A stretch of 64,000 nt of DNA from Flammula alnicola (Eukaryota; Basidiomycota; Agaricomycetes; Agaricales; Strophariaceae): positions 868,001 through 932,000 of the forward strand of contig JADNRV010000005.1 in the NCBI GenBank assembly GCA_015499995.1. Direction: 5' to 3'. Numbering within the stretch: position 1 is the stretch's first letter; the number at the start of each line of letters is the position of its first letter. The notes beneath the pieces were generated by a model that was not told where the DNA came from, did not search any database, and was given only the letters and a program-made list of their open reading frames with translations. A program made the translations under genes and the position numbers. Positions 49,539 through 61,700 of this stretch are shown here, piece after piece.

Positions 49539-50242
49539 GTGACGTATACCTCTTACCAAAGCTCGTCCCCTGGCCTAGACCGCCACTCCGCACTTCCACA
49601 TCAACGTTTGCTTATTCCTGCAAGTTGTATCACCGTCGCTGCAAACCAACATCGACTGGAACCTATGCAAACAGCACCAGACCTCGTCCCACAACGTCCG
49701 CCCGGGAGATGGATCTCGCACACTCATTACCAATGACCCGACCCGAGAAGAAACCGAGGAAGTCGGACATCCCAGAAGGCAGCCAAACTATTGGCGCTCT
49801 GAAGCTACGTGGCGACCACCCAAGAACGCAAATCGTGTAGCGTGGGATGAGGATGTCGTGGATAACGAAGGACAGGGGAAGAAGAAGTCGAAAAGTACGT
49901 CCCCGAATCGTCCGATTCCAAGGATTTGACCTCTGACTTGGCCGATTCAGTCTGTTGTATATACCATAAACCAAAACGATACGACGAATCGTCGGATGAA
50001 TCGTCAGACTCGGACGATGATGAGATTTGTAGGCATGGTCACGACCATGACCATTCGCACACAGCTCCCAATCCAATGCTGCACCTCGCCAACAATCGCA
50101 ATCTGAGGTTCATGAGCTCGAGCATCCAGAAGATTCAGAACAGAATGCATACGAGAAGCAACCTAGTCATAGCAAGCAACCTAGTCACAGCAAGGGAAAG
50201 CGAAAATTAACTCGTGCGTATGTTTCTCCTAGAACTCAGTAA
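49539..50242 (+). CDS. ypi1: YPI1-type protein phosphatase 1 regulator, frame-disrupted
   Basis: Homolog of yeast Ypi1 and mammalian inhibitor-3 (PPP1R11), a nuclear regulator of type 1 phosphatase Glc7/PP1. The family core is clear: NRVAWDEDVVDNEGQGKKK (with the RVxW PP1-docking motif), then across an intron (49895-49950) ICCIYHKPKRYDESSDESSD and a Cys/His-rich RHGHDHDHSHT segment. The conserved N-terminal DGSRTLITNDP is in the same frame as the core. But TIGALKLRG, which should lie between them, is in another frame, and the C-terminal NAYEKQPSHSKQPSHSKGK needs another shift. The best N-terminus (TYTSYQSSSPGL) would start at GTG, not ATG, at 49539. The gene is therefore real by homology but broken in this sequence, in at least three places. 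Confidence 0.75.
50140..50205. repeat. short direct repeat in the YPI1 C-terminus
   Basis: Two adjacent copies of AGCAACCTAGTCAYAGCA, about 18 bp each, encode a repeated KQPSHS unit near the C-terminus of the YPI1-like protein. An 18-bp slip would keep frame. Confidence 0.6.
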
Positions 50243-50471
50243 TGCAGGGGCTAATTATTCATGTTAGCTTGATATCCCGGTCTTGTTCGTCATTAAATTT
50301 CATTGTATTTCTCGAATCATCGCATTGTGTAGTTGTAGAGTACGTTTCCTTGTATTTGGCTCATGATTCAATATAAGTCTTTAATTGAACTACGCTCATT
50401 AATGTGCACTATAATACAGGCCGATTTTTAATATACGATAAGTGGTGAACAGTGTGACTATGTTGAGCGTC

Positions 50472-51709
50472 TCATGAAACTTCCTCCATGTCCTCGTCGT
50501 CCTCGTCATCGTCTTCCTCATCCTCTCCATCTTGAAATCTGAGGGTGTGCTCGGCCCTGGCACATTTTCTGCCTTCATCTATAGCAGTGATCAATGATGG
50601 CCGTCAGGACGAAAGAATAACGTACACCACCGAAGAATCTTTATAGGCATCCTGTAGCTCCCACAATCCATTATGTTCGCCAGATTTATGGAGGAAGGCT
50701 ATCTCAGACAAGACTTCTTTCAGATATACCTCGGGCTGCTGAGTTTTATCCCGCAATGGACGTATACTCCACCGTGGCGATTGGCGGAACAACGCAAACA
50801 GCTCGTCGAGCAGTTGGTTCCGTGGGATACGAGCCATACGCTCGAAAGTACCTTTGGGTGGTTTCGGTTTCGTTTTCTGGAGTGCACGTCAACTTACTGG
50901 CCGAGTTCAATCACAAAGACACGAAAACGTACGATGAAATCCCCAAAGGCATTTCTGGCTCCAACGCCGACACCGCTGCTCAACCTGTTGATGCCACCCT
51001 TGCCACCTGGCACATCCGCCGTGCTGATCATTTGGATCTGGCGCATGGGGGTGTTGTACTTCCTATGGCGCTCCTTCATCTGTCTTCTGTAGCTTGCGCT
51101 GAAGGCAGGCCGCAGATTGCACTCGTGCTTTATCCGTCCGGTCAGGATCGTCGTTCGTGCACGGGTATTGGGTGTAGCAGCTGCAGCACTGGTTGACACA
51201 CTGAGCGAGAGGTCCTTTGGCCGCTCAGCAACGACTATCTGGTTCTCCACGCTCTCGTTAACCATGTCCAGTTCGTAGCAGTCAGGCTCGGAGCCTGTGG
51301 AGGCGTACGCCGTCGACGTCTCGAATACAGGGCGATTGGGCTGCTGCGGGGGTGGTGTAGCAGTCGGGTCGTTTGGGTCGCGATTGGGAGGGAGAAACAG
51401 CACAATCCGAGCCTTCTCGTTCGGCTTATCCGGCGGCGGGTTGTACACTCGAGCGTGGCTAGGTGCACATCTTCAACGTTGACAGCTGACCAGCGTTCCA
51501 TGAGGAACTTTGGGATCTAGCAAGGGGAGCCACAAGGCCACAGCTGAAAGCTTGGGAATGTGAGGTGGTGCGGGGTCATGACTTACCTTGACGAGCCATA
51601 CTCGTCCGTTCCCTTGATCCAGCATAAGATGCTCCTCCGGGTCGGGCTGTGCATCGTCGTCCTGCGCTGTCTCGGCGTCAAAGGGCTTCTTTTCGTCTTC
51701 CACATCCAT
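50472..51709 (-). CDS. TFG2: TFIIF beta subunit (RNA polymerase II general factor), frame-disrupted
   Basis: Small subunit of TFIIF, which binds Pol II and acts in initiation and elongation. Exons: 51587-51709, 50933-51516, about 50626-50876 and 50472-50578. Key segments are IPKFLMERWSAVNVEDV, TGRIKHECNLRPAFS, SYRRQMKERHRK, the winged-helix start MARIPRNQLLDELFALF, and KEVLSEIAFLHKSGEHNG then LWEL. The acidic tail ends DEDDEDMEEVS. Two breaks are visible. At about 51448, HLATL must be followed by RVYNPPPDKP, which needs one extra base (CTCGAG for CTCCGAG). In the last exon, KAENVPGPSTPSDFKME and the acidic tail are in different frames. As this is an essential gene normally present once, sequencing error is the simplest cause. 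It converges with YPI1, about 230 bp between stops. Confidence 0.85.
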
Positions 51710-52184
51710 GTTGCCTGTTTCTTCAATCCAAAGTCAGGCAGAGGTCTACGGTAATATTAAGGGTCAAAGGGGGGCAGAGATAAAATGCGAACAAACGAAG
51801 AATAAGGTAATATAAGGTGCACGGGAATCTTCAAGCGGAGATGGAAACAGCTCCGGCATCTACTCGAGTACATACGGCTTAAACATTCGACAGGCCGGTT
51901 GAAAACGCGCTCTTTGCCTTGCTCCGCCCAAATGACTCCTTCATTCGCCACCAGTACTGGGCAAATTCGAGAATCTCCTTAGTTCTTACAACAGGGATGT
52001 TGCTCGTATTCGCCACCTTTTCTCCAAAGAACCCCATTAGCCAATCCCTTTCAGTGGACACATAACTCTTTACCGATATCACCCCAATATCACCCTTTGG
52101 AAATCATACCCATCTAAGGCTCTATCCATTATCGCCTTCCGTGACCGTCATCTTCGCTTAAACCCGGGCGCATGTCAAAGGCCT
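51710..52184. other. divergent promoter region
   Basis: This lies upstream of TFIIF-beta (-) and of the F-box relic (+). No gene or strong promoter motif was identified. Confidence 0.4.
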
Positions 52185-53889
52185 GTGTCGCCTAGACTAC
52201 AAAGCTTGTTTCGTATAAATACCAGCCATTGCAGACCATGCTCTGCGCTCAATGCACACTGCCCACTACTCTCAGTGCCACTCAGCTCTAGAAACCCCGT
52301 AATCTATCGATATGTCATCAAGACGTCGCGTCCTGTCTCATCTGAGCCAGTTCGACGCTCATTGCGCTTGTGCTTACGCAAATCTCCCGCTGCGTTACTT
52401 CCTCTTGAGCTCGTCGAGCTGATCCTTCGGATGTTATTCACACATCCACCTGCATTTTTGGGGTCTCTGGAGGGAGTTCTCGCCCTCCGGAAGATAGAAG
52501 TCGCCTCATTTCAAGCGGCTATTGCTACCTGTCGATGGTGGCGCAACGTTGCACTTCAATGTCCGACCATTTGGGGGCTCGCTATCGACATCGACAATAA
52601 TTCGATGGAGTGGGTCGAAAAAGCTTTGACTCTATCTGGGTCACACCCACTTTTAATTATCTCTTATCCAAGAGAGGCCGTTGATTGGGATCAGAATGCT
52701 AGGTGGACCGCTCTCTTATCTCACGTGACAGATTCCGTCATGTCACCATCCGTCTCAAACAAGGCTTCGGCCCCACTTCACCATTTGCCATGGCTCTGCA
52801 ACGCTCTGCTCCATTTCTGCACACCTTCTCCCTCGAAATTGACTGGGAACGTCTTATCGATATCGGCTCTTCTACCGCCCCTCGTGTGGTTTTGCCCTCG
52901 CCACTTTTTAACTCGGTTACCCCAATGCTTTCTCATCTGTCGTTCATGGGCTGTGGCTATCCCTGGCCCTTTCCCATAGCAGCCCACCTTACGAAACTCA
53001 CTATCACGAATTACGCGCCTTCTTCAATTTGATTTCAACCATGGGGCTGCTTATGACGCTAAGACACCTTCCGCTCCTAGAATCCCTCACGCTCCATGGT
53101 GCTTTGATGTCACCCGTGGAACAGAGTTATGAAATATCCCGTTTCTTTGCCAAGATTATCAGGAGCGAACCTTAGTGGAAGGGCTATGGGTGTGAGGAAT
53201 GTCATCTCAAACCTCACGATCCCTTCCTCCTGTTATCTTGAGGTAGAGGTCATTGATTCCACCTTAGCTGCTCACACAGATTCGCCATTATGCTCTCCTT
53301 CATCCTTCAACGGTGGAAGCGCGCACCTGAAGCAGCCCTTTTATATTGGTGTATCAACTTTGAGGCGAGATCCAAAGTCTTCAAGTTTTCAGTTCCACAC
53401 AGACTCCTCTGTACATTACATGCTGCGAATACCCCTCCATCGCCTTCTGACATTGTTCTTCCAATCATGATCAGTCTTTCGCGAACGGCCTTGTCCCGCC
53501 GCGTCAAAACCCTATGGTTGAATCTCTGCGTATTCGAACAAATTCTTAACTGCGCGCAAGTGCTGTCTTTCTTCCTTTCATCACTGGTTGAACTGGAAGT
53601 TCTGCAAGTCACCTCAATCACCGTGTTACCTCTTCTTTCCTTCCTCAAACGACCGACGGCCCGTATAAACCATCCAGGACAGATTGAATACCTGGATATC
53701 ATCCACCTTCCCTCGCTCAAAATTTTTGTCATGACAGAGCCTGTAACGCAGGCTACGGCCACACACCTGGAATCATACAGGCTTTGGCGCCAGGCCCGTA
53801 ACAAGGATATTGATATTGTTCTTGTGCAGCCACAACCCCAGGCAATGTTCATGGGTAACGAAGTACGTTGTTTGATTTCTGATGCTTAA
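52185..53889 (+). pseudogene. F-box gene with multiple frame breaks
   Basis: The F-box core reads LLPLELVELILRMLFTHPP, followed by ATCRWWRNVALQCPTIWG. The frame breaks near 52720-52750 (ALLSH then RDRFRHVTIRLKQGF), near 53025 (TNYAPSS then NLISTMGLL), near 53170 after FFAKIIRSEP, and near 53300, where RWKRAPEAALLYWCI resumes. Leu-rich repeats and a terminal segment follow (EYLDIIHLPSLKIFVM, SYRLWRQARNKDIDIVL). Family and layout match the other F-box relics in the window, but the protein cannot be made from this sequence. Confidence 0.7.
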
Positions 53890-53999
53890 TGTGCACGACG
53901 CCGATATTAACGATTTCGAGCAGTCAGGAAATTCATTGATTAGAAGTTGAAATTTGATGGCTGAAGGGATTTTGAATTCAAGCCCATCGAGAAAACTGA

Positions 54000-54770
54000 A
54001 GTTTAGAGAAGGATGTGCTTCCATAGTCGGGCTATTTTTGGATTACACAAGCCAATGGAACAAAATATGCCCCGATACATGAACGGCGAGTGTTGGCTCC
54101 CTCGCTCAAATTAACAAACATATCCTTGGCATCGGCTGGATTCCATAGAATTTTGGCTCATATCACGAGCGACATGGTGACCAAGAAGATTTTTGCGATT
54201 TCTGAATCTAAGCGCAAACACAGAGAGGGAATCCAGAGTCTTCAGACTTTTGATTCCCGGCAGACTGCTCTGTACAATTTATGCACCGAATAGCTCGCAA
54301 ATCCCTATTCACCTTGTCGCCCCGCTCATGCAGACGCTTTGGCTAAGCCCCTCTCCAGACGCATCAAAACACTCTGGTTGAGTTACAGTGCCTCGAGGTA
54401 CTGGAAATCACCTCAGACACCCTGTTACCTATACTTTACTTCGTCAGAAAACGCCCGATACGTATGATGCCCGGTGGACGGATCGAACCAATGGATCTCA
54501 ATTCGGGTATTTCACTTCCATCGCTCAAATCTCTCGTTATGGCGGAACCCGTAAGACTGTCTAAAGCTAGGGAGCTTGAAGATTACAGGCTTTGGCGGCA
54601 CACAAAGAATAAGGCCATTAATGTCGCTTTCGTGGAGAGGCCACCACAGAGCGCCAATGCGCAAGGACAACGAAGTATATATTTCCACAACCACAACTCA
54701 AGAGTCATGTATCCAGTATTGCGGAAGTCTCAGGTCAAATTTGAATTGACGCTGAACCTTGAAGCTTGAA
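54000..54770 (+). pseudogene. partial second F-box fragment
   Basis: This tract repeats the 3' end of the preceding F-box gene. ISLPSLKSLVMAEPV and DYRLWRHTKNKAINVAFVE match LPSLKIFVMTEPV and SYRLWRQARNKDIDIVLVQ at 53712-53830. Only the C-terminal third is detectable, with stops and frame changes upstream. It looks like an old, truncated tandem duplication. Confidence 0.6.
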
Positions 54771-55207
54771 GGTTGAAACTACTGCCTTTCACCTACTCAT
54801 TGAGCGTTGTGCATAACAACAGAATTCGAGTATTGGGGCTGTTCAATATTAAATACGACAAAGGACTGGAGAAAATAGACAGAGTTCACATGATTCGTAG
54901 TAACAATATTGCTCGAGGGGAACCGACAACATTATGTCAGCAATGGTTCCCTAATGCTTGACGTCACCGAGAGGGATTTTTGTTCAATAAGAATATCTAT
55001 TCCGGGTGAGAGGGGATGTATAGCAGACAGACAGCGGCCGGTACGATCATCTAAATAAACTATAGACCGTCTGCGACAGAACCGGTGGTGTCCACAAAAC
55101 GAACCAAAGAGCATGATCCAAGGACAAGAAATATGATGAAATTAGGTGTATTGTATTGCAAGTCCAGCTACTGAGGTCCGCAAATCTATCAAGGGAAAGG
55201 CAGGGCT

Positions 55208-55786
55208 TTAGGCCGTCTACAGAAATATATTTGATCAGTGGGTTTGAAGAGAAGAACGCGCGTCAAAGAATTCTTACCGATTCCTTGAGGTAGGTGATGA
55301 GGTCGTTCCTGTCCTTGTCCTTCTTCAGCCAGCGAAGGCCATCTTTGTACCGGGGATGTACTGTCATACGGGTCAGCAAACGGAACGGCTACATATTAAC
55401 ACGGAAGACGGCGAGCTGACCTTTTTGGGGTTCTCGAGGTACTCGAATAGTGTTTGCTCGTCCCATGTGACGCCCTTGTTGACGTTGGCAGCGGTGTACG
55501 AGAAACCTTCACCCTGGCCGGACTTGCGACCGAAGATGCTGTTGTGACGAAGAGCACCGCGATGAGCTGTCTCGTTGATGTATTGTACAGCAGCAGGATA
55601 CGCACCCGTGGAGGTTAGGGCCGACTTTATTGGGCTCGCCGGCACCAACGGTGTGGCATTGAGCGCACCGTGTCTTGAAGAGGGAAGCACCCTTAGCAGA
55701 GTCACCTAGGACGACATCGTATGGCTGTCAGCGCGAGTCGCGTAAGTTGTAAGTCGCGACGACAACATACCAGCAGCGAAAGGCAT
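55208..55786 (-). CDS. CYC1: cytochrome c, one-base frame break
   Basis: Mitochondrial intermembrane-space electron carrier between complexes III and IV. Five exons: 55771-55786, 55606-55705, 55421-55538, 55278-55360 and 55208-55216. [15 protein letters not shown] leads to the heme-attachment motif CAQCH, then [39 protein letters not shown], the Met-ligand segment TKMAF and [10 protein letters not shown]. Expected length is 108 residues, normal for fungi. In exon 4, TTCGCTGGCTGAAG reads as a stop after AFAG. One more C (GGCCTGAAG) restores [13 protein letters not shown], so a deletion in a CC run is the likely cause. Splice sites and all functional residues are otherwise intact. Nothing suggests it is a nuclear copy of mitochondrial DNA: it has introns. 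Confidence 0.88.
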
Positions 55787-56959
55787 TTCTATAAGAGAAG
55801 ATAGGGAGAACAAGAAGGGAGATTATACAAGAAAGTAGAGGGAGAAGCGGTGGCAGCGACTAATGAGGTGGAGAGTAAAGACGTAGAACCCTCCTCAAAA
55901 CTTTTGTTGGCAAGATCATGTGACAATCCGGTTTTGTCCGGGAGCCAATCGCTGTCCGTCGATTAAGATTCGGACCTGGGTCCGTTGATGTTTTTTCTTC
56001 CGTGACGGCATCATCGCCGCCGCGGTCGCACGGGACACAAAAAACACGAGGTTCGGCATTTCCGATCTTGTCCTTGAGGCTTGCACGCAATCAAAAAATA
56101 TTAGCTCTGAGAGCTGCGTACAATACCAATTGCCAGCAGCCAAGGCACTACACTGGAGAACGAAAATTCATCCCGGCAATTATCGTCTACATATCGTGGG
56201 GCCAGGTTTTCATTGCCCATCCATGACCAATTGACCAGTTATCACTTAGTGAACAAGTCAAATGCCATGCATATCTTCATTTCCAATAGAATCAATCTTA
56301 ATGAAAACCAAGGGAAGAGCCAGCACCACCTTTGCGCCACCTTCGACTAGTAGCAGCATCGCTGCCAATGGTGCGACTCTATAATCTAAATGGTTCTAGC
56401 GCCTATTCACAGGACGAATGAAAGAGATATGTTTGTCGTTGGGTAGGGAAATCGGAAACGACATGGCGCTAGTGGACATGGTGGCGGCATACACTGGACA
56501 AAACAGTTATTTCTTTCGTTTAAGCTAAAGAGAGTTGGCGAGGTTCAAATATCCCTGACGTAAATTAATCGAAGGTGTGCATTGGGTAATCATCGTACAG
56601 CTCGAGTCGTCATGAAAGGCTGGAGCTGGGCATAAATATCCATATGCCGATCATTCCCCAATCTGATGCTGACGCGCCTCAATTTTGCAACACCACGGAC
56701 ACTACTGAGTTGCCTGCGCGTGATGAAATCCCACATGGCTGCTTCAGAAGAAATGGGGGCCACCCTCGAACCCCATGTTCTCCAGTTTGAGACAAAGAAC
56801 CAGGGTGATCGACGCCTTTTCTTGAGTAATCATTGCCAAAAATTGTGTTACGGGTTTAATGGCTACGAATAACGTTATAGAAGTCCAGGTAAAGAGAGGG
56901 ATGATTTTCGCAGCGTCGCAGACAGTCCAGGAGATTTTCTGGGACTAAGATTCGCAGTT
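55787..56959. other. intergenic upstream of cytochrome c
   Basis: No gene recognised. Short frames only. The first few hundred bases should hold the cytochrome c promoter. Confidence 0.4.
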
Positions 56960-58020
56960 CGTGCAGGTGGTCAAACACTGGAGCTGACCATAACACTGGA
57001 GCCGATTATTCGATGTTCGTAGAAGGACATTACGGAGTGAGGGAAGCCTGAAAGATTTATAGAACCCAGTGAATTGAGAAAACGGAGAGAAACAATGGGA
57101 TATTGCTTCAATTCTTCACAGCCTTTCCATATCAGCATTCCGAAGGTAGTCAAGGCTTTACATTGCCTCAAGATAGCGATGGCCATCGACATAGATAGGG
57201 CGTTCGCCCCCAACCCTGCTGCGTCCAGCTTAAATTGGGTTAGAGCGCAGCGCTGGGGCGTCCAAGAATCCGAATTTATTGATCAAAGACGGATCTGCAA
57301 AATCATGATTCATCGTCGGGTTCGATTCTGAGTGTCTGCAGTATCGGCAACTTGGATGCAGGTATTCCGGAGATGAGGAACATCGTTTGATAACTTGCCT
57401 CCGTGAGTGAGACCGCTCCTCACTTCGCCGAAAAAGGGATGATAAAATCCAAGGGCTGCGCACAAATTTCTTCCAAATCCTCAATGTCGTCAGGGATCGG
57501 CTCAAGGATGGAAATGTTGAGAGGGAGCTGTCCTGAGTGGGAAAACCATGCTACGACGTTCTCAGCCATCCCCTCACGCACGTCCTTCGTCCTCCTGGAA
57601 TAGAAATATGTAACGACCTCCAAAGGCGTCCGGGAGTGGCATGCGCCAACTGCCACCAATGATGACATACGAGCGTGAGCGGAAGCGGGCTAGATCCCAT
57701 TGGACACAGCACTCGGAAAGCTCTGTGGGCACGCACTCCAGGAATACTGCTTGCAGGATGCCACTAGGGAGACGGCGGATGTGGGAAAGTAGCTGTTGAT
57801 ATTGCTCGATTACGCTGCACAGCTGATTGCGTTTGTCCAAGCGCGCGTTCAGCGTAGCCTAGATGTGGGCGATCTCTTCGTCCATTTGTGCCAGCTTCGC
57901 GAGGAGCTCGAGAAGGAATTCGTACGCTTCCTGGTCGGTAGTTGTATAGTTGGTGCCCAATACAGAAGCGAATGGGGAGTTTCTGGCGGCCTTCTTCGAC
58001 CAGTATCTTCAAGTTTGAAC
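56960..58020 (-). pseudogene. coiled-coil/F-box gene relic
   Basis: The N-terminal part reads EFLLELLAKLAQMDEEIAHI, an in-frame TAG, then ATLNARLDKRNQLCSVIEQY and HIRRLPSGILQAVFLECVP. This is the usual coiled-coil plus F-box start of a large Agaricomycete family. Frame changes follow: LVCHHWWQLAHATPG and LWRSLHISIPGGRR are in one frame, and WFSHSGQLPLNISIL plus IEDLEEICAQPLDFI in another. Weak Leu-rich remnants continue to about 56970. With an in-frame stop and several shifts it is not functional as sequenced. Confidence 0.7.
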
Positions 58021-58786
58021 TCTTCTAAACATCAGTTTGACATGTAAATCGATAATGCACATACTGAGATTTGGTAGGACTTGAGGACATCTGAATTTCC
58101 TTTCCTTGTTCTCGCTTGGGTGGTCTTTCGTTGGTAGAATGCGAACAGAAGCAAAGATGTTCGGACAACCTCAAACTGGCTGGTACGGTCCGGTACAACT
58201 TACACTTCCACACAAAGTCGTCAACTCTTTTAGCTCTCTTCAGTTTCGACGTTGTTTAGTTTCTCCTTGCAGCGCAGGACCTCGCCAGACAGTAGCGATA
58301 ACCACCTCTTATGGAATACAAAGCTCACCTTATATAGTTACTACCCCAATCCTACACGATAACGAAGAGAAAATTCCCGAAGATTGGGCGATAAAAGATC
58401 GGGATATAGTATATTCATATCAGAACGATTAGTATCTAAACGAGTGCAAAGCAAGAGACGGACGATATAATAGATACTAGTGCGGCTAGAACAGACGCCA
58501 CAAGTGATAAGTATAGCAAGCCGAAAGACTGTAGGAGTGGCAACAAGCTACAAAGAACAGTTAAAACCGGTGTTAGGCATCGAGAGAAGGGCGAAAGACA
58601 GACCCTCAACGCTTCAGATGCCCAGAGAGATTTTGCATCGTGTCTAGATTTCTGGATTCAGGGTTTTGCGCGTGTTGGGTCAATTCGCTGAGACTCGTGA
58701 GGTAAGTATCCCACTCATCCAGCCTAGAAAGCACAAGAAACAGAAAGTTAGCCAACTGAATGCGTAGGTAAAATAAAAAGGAGTGC

Positions 58787-61700
58787 TCACTCAAACCCAC
58801 TCGGTGCAGTAGACCACATCGCCATCGTATCATTATCCACGAACGGATATCCCATCTCCTGCAATGGTTGCTGCTCGGGCCGAACCTCCTGCACGTGACC
58901 TATTTGCACCGTTGGCAGTAGTTGTGCAACTTGTGGCGGGCCCTGTTCAAAGCCAACATCACCCATCGAACTGGGATCCATTGAGGTGCCCCCATATGAA
59001 CCCTGCATGGCCCCCATCGAACTGGTCCCAGTCATAGGTGAAATGCCACACACATTTTGCGGCGAATAAGCGAGTGTCCCAGCCAAGGTGTCCAACATCA
59101 TCCCAGCGGCCATGGCTGTAGCGTCCAGCTCATACCCCTGCGTCATAGAGCTCATCTCCGATATCGGCCGGTATCCATTTGGCAGCTGAGTGTTCCGCGG
59201 AAGGGCACGCGGCGGTGGCGATTGCTGTGCACCGAGATGGAGCGGCAGTGACGACGTACTGGCTGGACTTGGAACCACGAGATGTAAAAGCTCATTGGTA
59301 TCACTGCTGTTGCCGCCCGGCATGGCATACCAGTAATTGGTTTGAGGTGGAGGTTGTGGTGGTTGGTGTTGCGGGGCCGGGGTATGCGCTTGCGCTGAAA
59401 AGGTAACTTGACCATGTAATGGAAGACGGCCCAGCTCGCTGCTGTAAACCGGTAATGCAAAGTACTGCACAGGCGGATGAAGAAGAGAGGCATCGTGATT
59501 GTTCCGCGTCAATTTGACTCTGCGATGGCCTTTGCATACTTGGTTGATGTTGTGCTGACGATTGTGCAACTGGATGTGAGTGGTGTTGTGGCTGAGGATA
59601 ATCCTGCGACTGATTGCAGATTCGACTGTCCGATGAATGTTGATTCTTTATTGACCCTCCGAGACCCTGCGATATTTCGCGGCATATCACTCTGGTCCAT
59701 AGACATCGAGGACTCGCTGGCGGTAGATGACATGGGCGTTTCTGAACCGCGCTCGCGTTTATTCGTTGACGGCGGACTCCGCTGCGGTAGCGGCAATTCT
59801 CCAACGGAGGCCAGTTCATACAAAATATCCCTAAACCCGAGAATCCGCCACGTCAGCATTGCAATGGATAGATAGTATAAAGGACGGCACGTACCAGAGT
59901 CTACCAGCTGGGTTCCGTCTCGCTTCGAAGTTTCTGAGGACTTGCATACACTTGTGCACATCCGCCATCTCCCGATTCGGATCCGTCGACAAACCAGAGC
60001 GTTTTCCTCCCCAAATGCTGAGAAGGAGCACGACGGCGGACGTAAACACCGCAATCTGGTGATACATTGATTAACCAAACCCAAGCAATGGAATCAAACG
60101 TACCTCAATCCGCGGTTCTGGCACCGTGTCCGCTGTCTTTGTACATCAATAACATGGCTGCACGACCGGGCAGCGTTTGTGCATATGGCAAGAGACGGGA
60201 AAGATAACGGCGAGGGCTTGCTTGGCGATGGGATGAACGGCCGGTGGATGAGGATTTGGATGTAATAATATGTTGAATATAGTGAGACGGATTGGTTGAA
60301 AAACATGTCATCTTCACGATTTGGATCCCATCGCACTGAAAACCGAGGATTAAGGTGAATATATGCGCTATAAAGAAAAGGAGACTTACGATGGTCTGGA
60401 ACCGAATCAACCCATTTATTCAACGCAGAATCCAGCTCCGCGACTATATGCTGCTCCCATTCTTGTCCTACGAACCCAAGCAAGATTTTCGATTTGTTGA
60501 TGGAGTACTATTGCAAGGCGGTCATACTTGGGGCTCGCGTTTGGTAGGGAAAAAATGACGTACAATGGTCCGTAGCGAGAAAGCCAGGATCTGGTGGAGC
60601 TTCAGGTATAGAATGAAGTGGCTGATCGAAGATGGCTTGTTCGGCGGCTGCTTAAAGCATTTTTCGGGGTCAGGATTTTCCCAATATTCGTCATCGCAAT
60701 CTATCGGCAAATCAAGGTCAAAGCTAAGAAGGTTCAGTTAGGTGAACTGAAACAATAGGACCAGGCGTTAAGCGCGTACTCTTCATCCTGAGTGGCACAC
60801 GGCCGACCTAAGCATGAACTCATCATTCGATCTAGGCACACGAGCACCCTAATTAGATCATCAGTGTAAAGAATAATACACCCAAGGTAAGGTGTTGACG
60901 TACCAGAACGCTCGTTTCCACAATTCGTCTTCTGCGGTCAAAGTGTGGGTATGTAACTTCCGTCGGTGCGCTCCAACATCCTGAGCCAACCTGATACCAA
61001 TGCCAACTATTGTCCAACATGACTGAGGTGCCGATGAGCCTTGCAGGAATTGCGCAGAGAGCTGTCACGCCAAAAGAATATTATCAGACAACCCGAAGAC
61101 ATCATATATTAAATGAGACATACACAGTAGAGTTGAATGTCGAATAACGTCGGCGGAGTCAGCATCGACCTTCGCACCGCCTGTACTTGGCCAAACCATT
61201 TCCATCCACACGAATGATAGGAGTCATAGCCCTCAAGCTTGACCCTGGGATCGTCGGAGTACCGCGCACCAACGGCGCAAACAAGAAGAAAGACGGGGGC
61301 AAAGGTTTCGTTCCTGAGATGCAAGCCTTCTTGAACCAACTTTTCAAAATCGGGCGATGGAGCAAAGGTAGATAGAGGTTGACATGGGTGAAGTAGAGAT
61401 CGATGAGGTGCATGGAGAGGTCGTGCTCGGGGAATGTATAATGACCTCTCTCTGACGTGTTGAATACTTTTTCCCACTATTATCGATATGAACTGATGAG
61501 GAATTGAAAAGGAAATATAGACATTAAAGAGACGATAACAACGCACCGGTCGCAAAGTCCAAAACTCCATCCGCAGATTCTGAAGCGGAGGCTTCTGTCC
61601 ATGTCTTAGGTCCGTTAGGGTAATATCTGACCCCGTGTATTCATTCTTCAGTTCCAATGCGGTGCGTAATAGCATGATTCCACTCGATTTCCCAAAGAAT

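Noticed and set aside
53307..53852. 181-codon minus-strand frame
   Set aside because: Shadow of the F-box relic on the plus strand, which shows clear LRR-like and family motifs.
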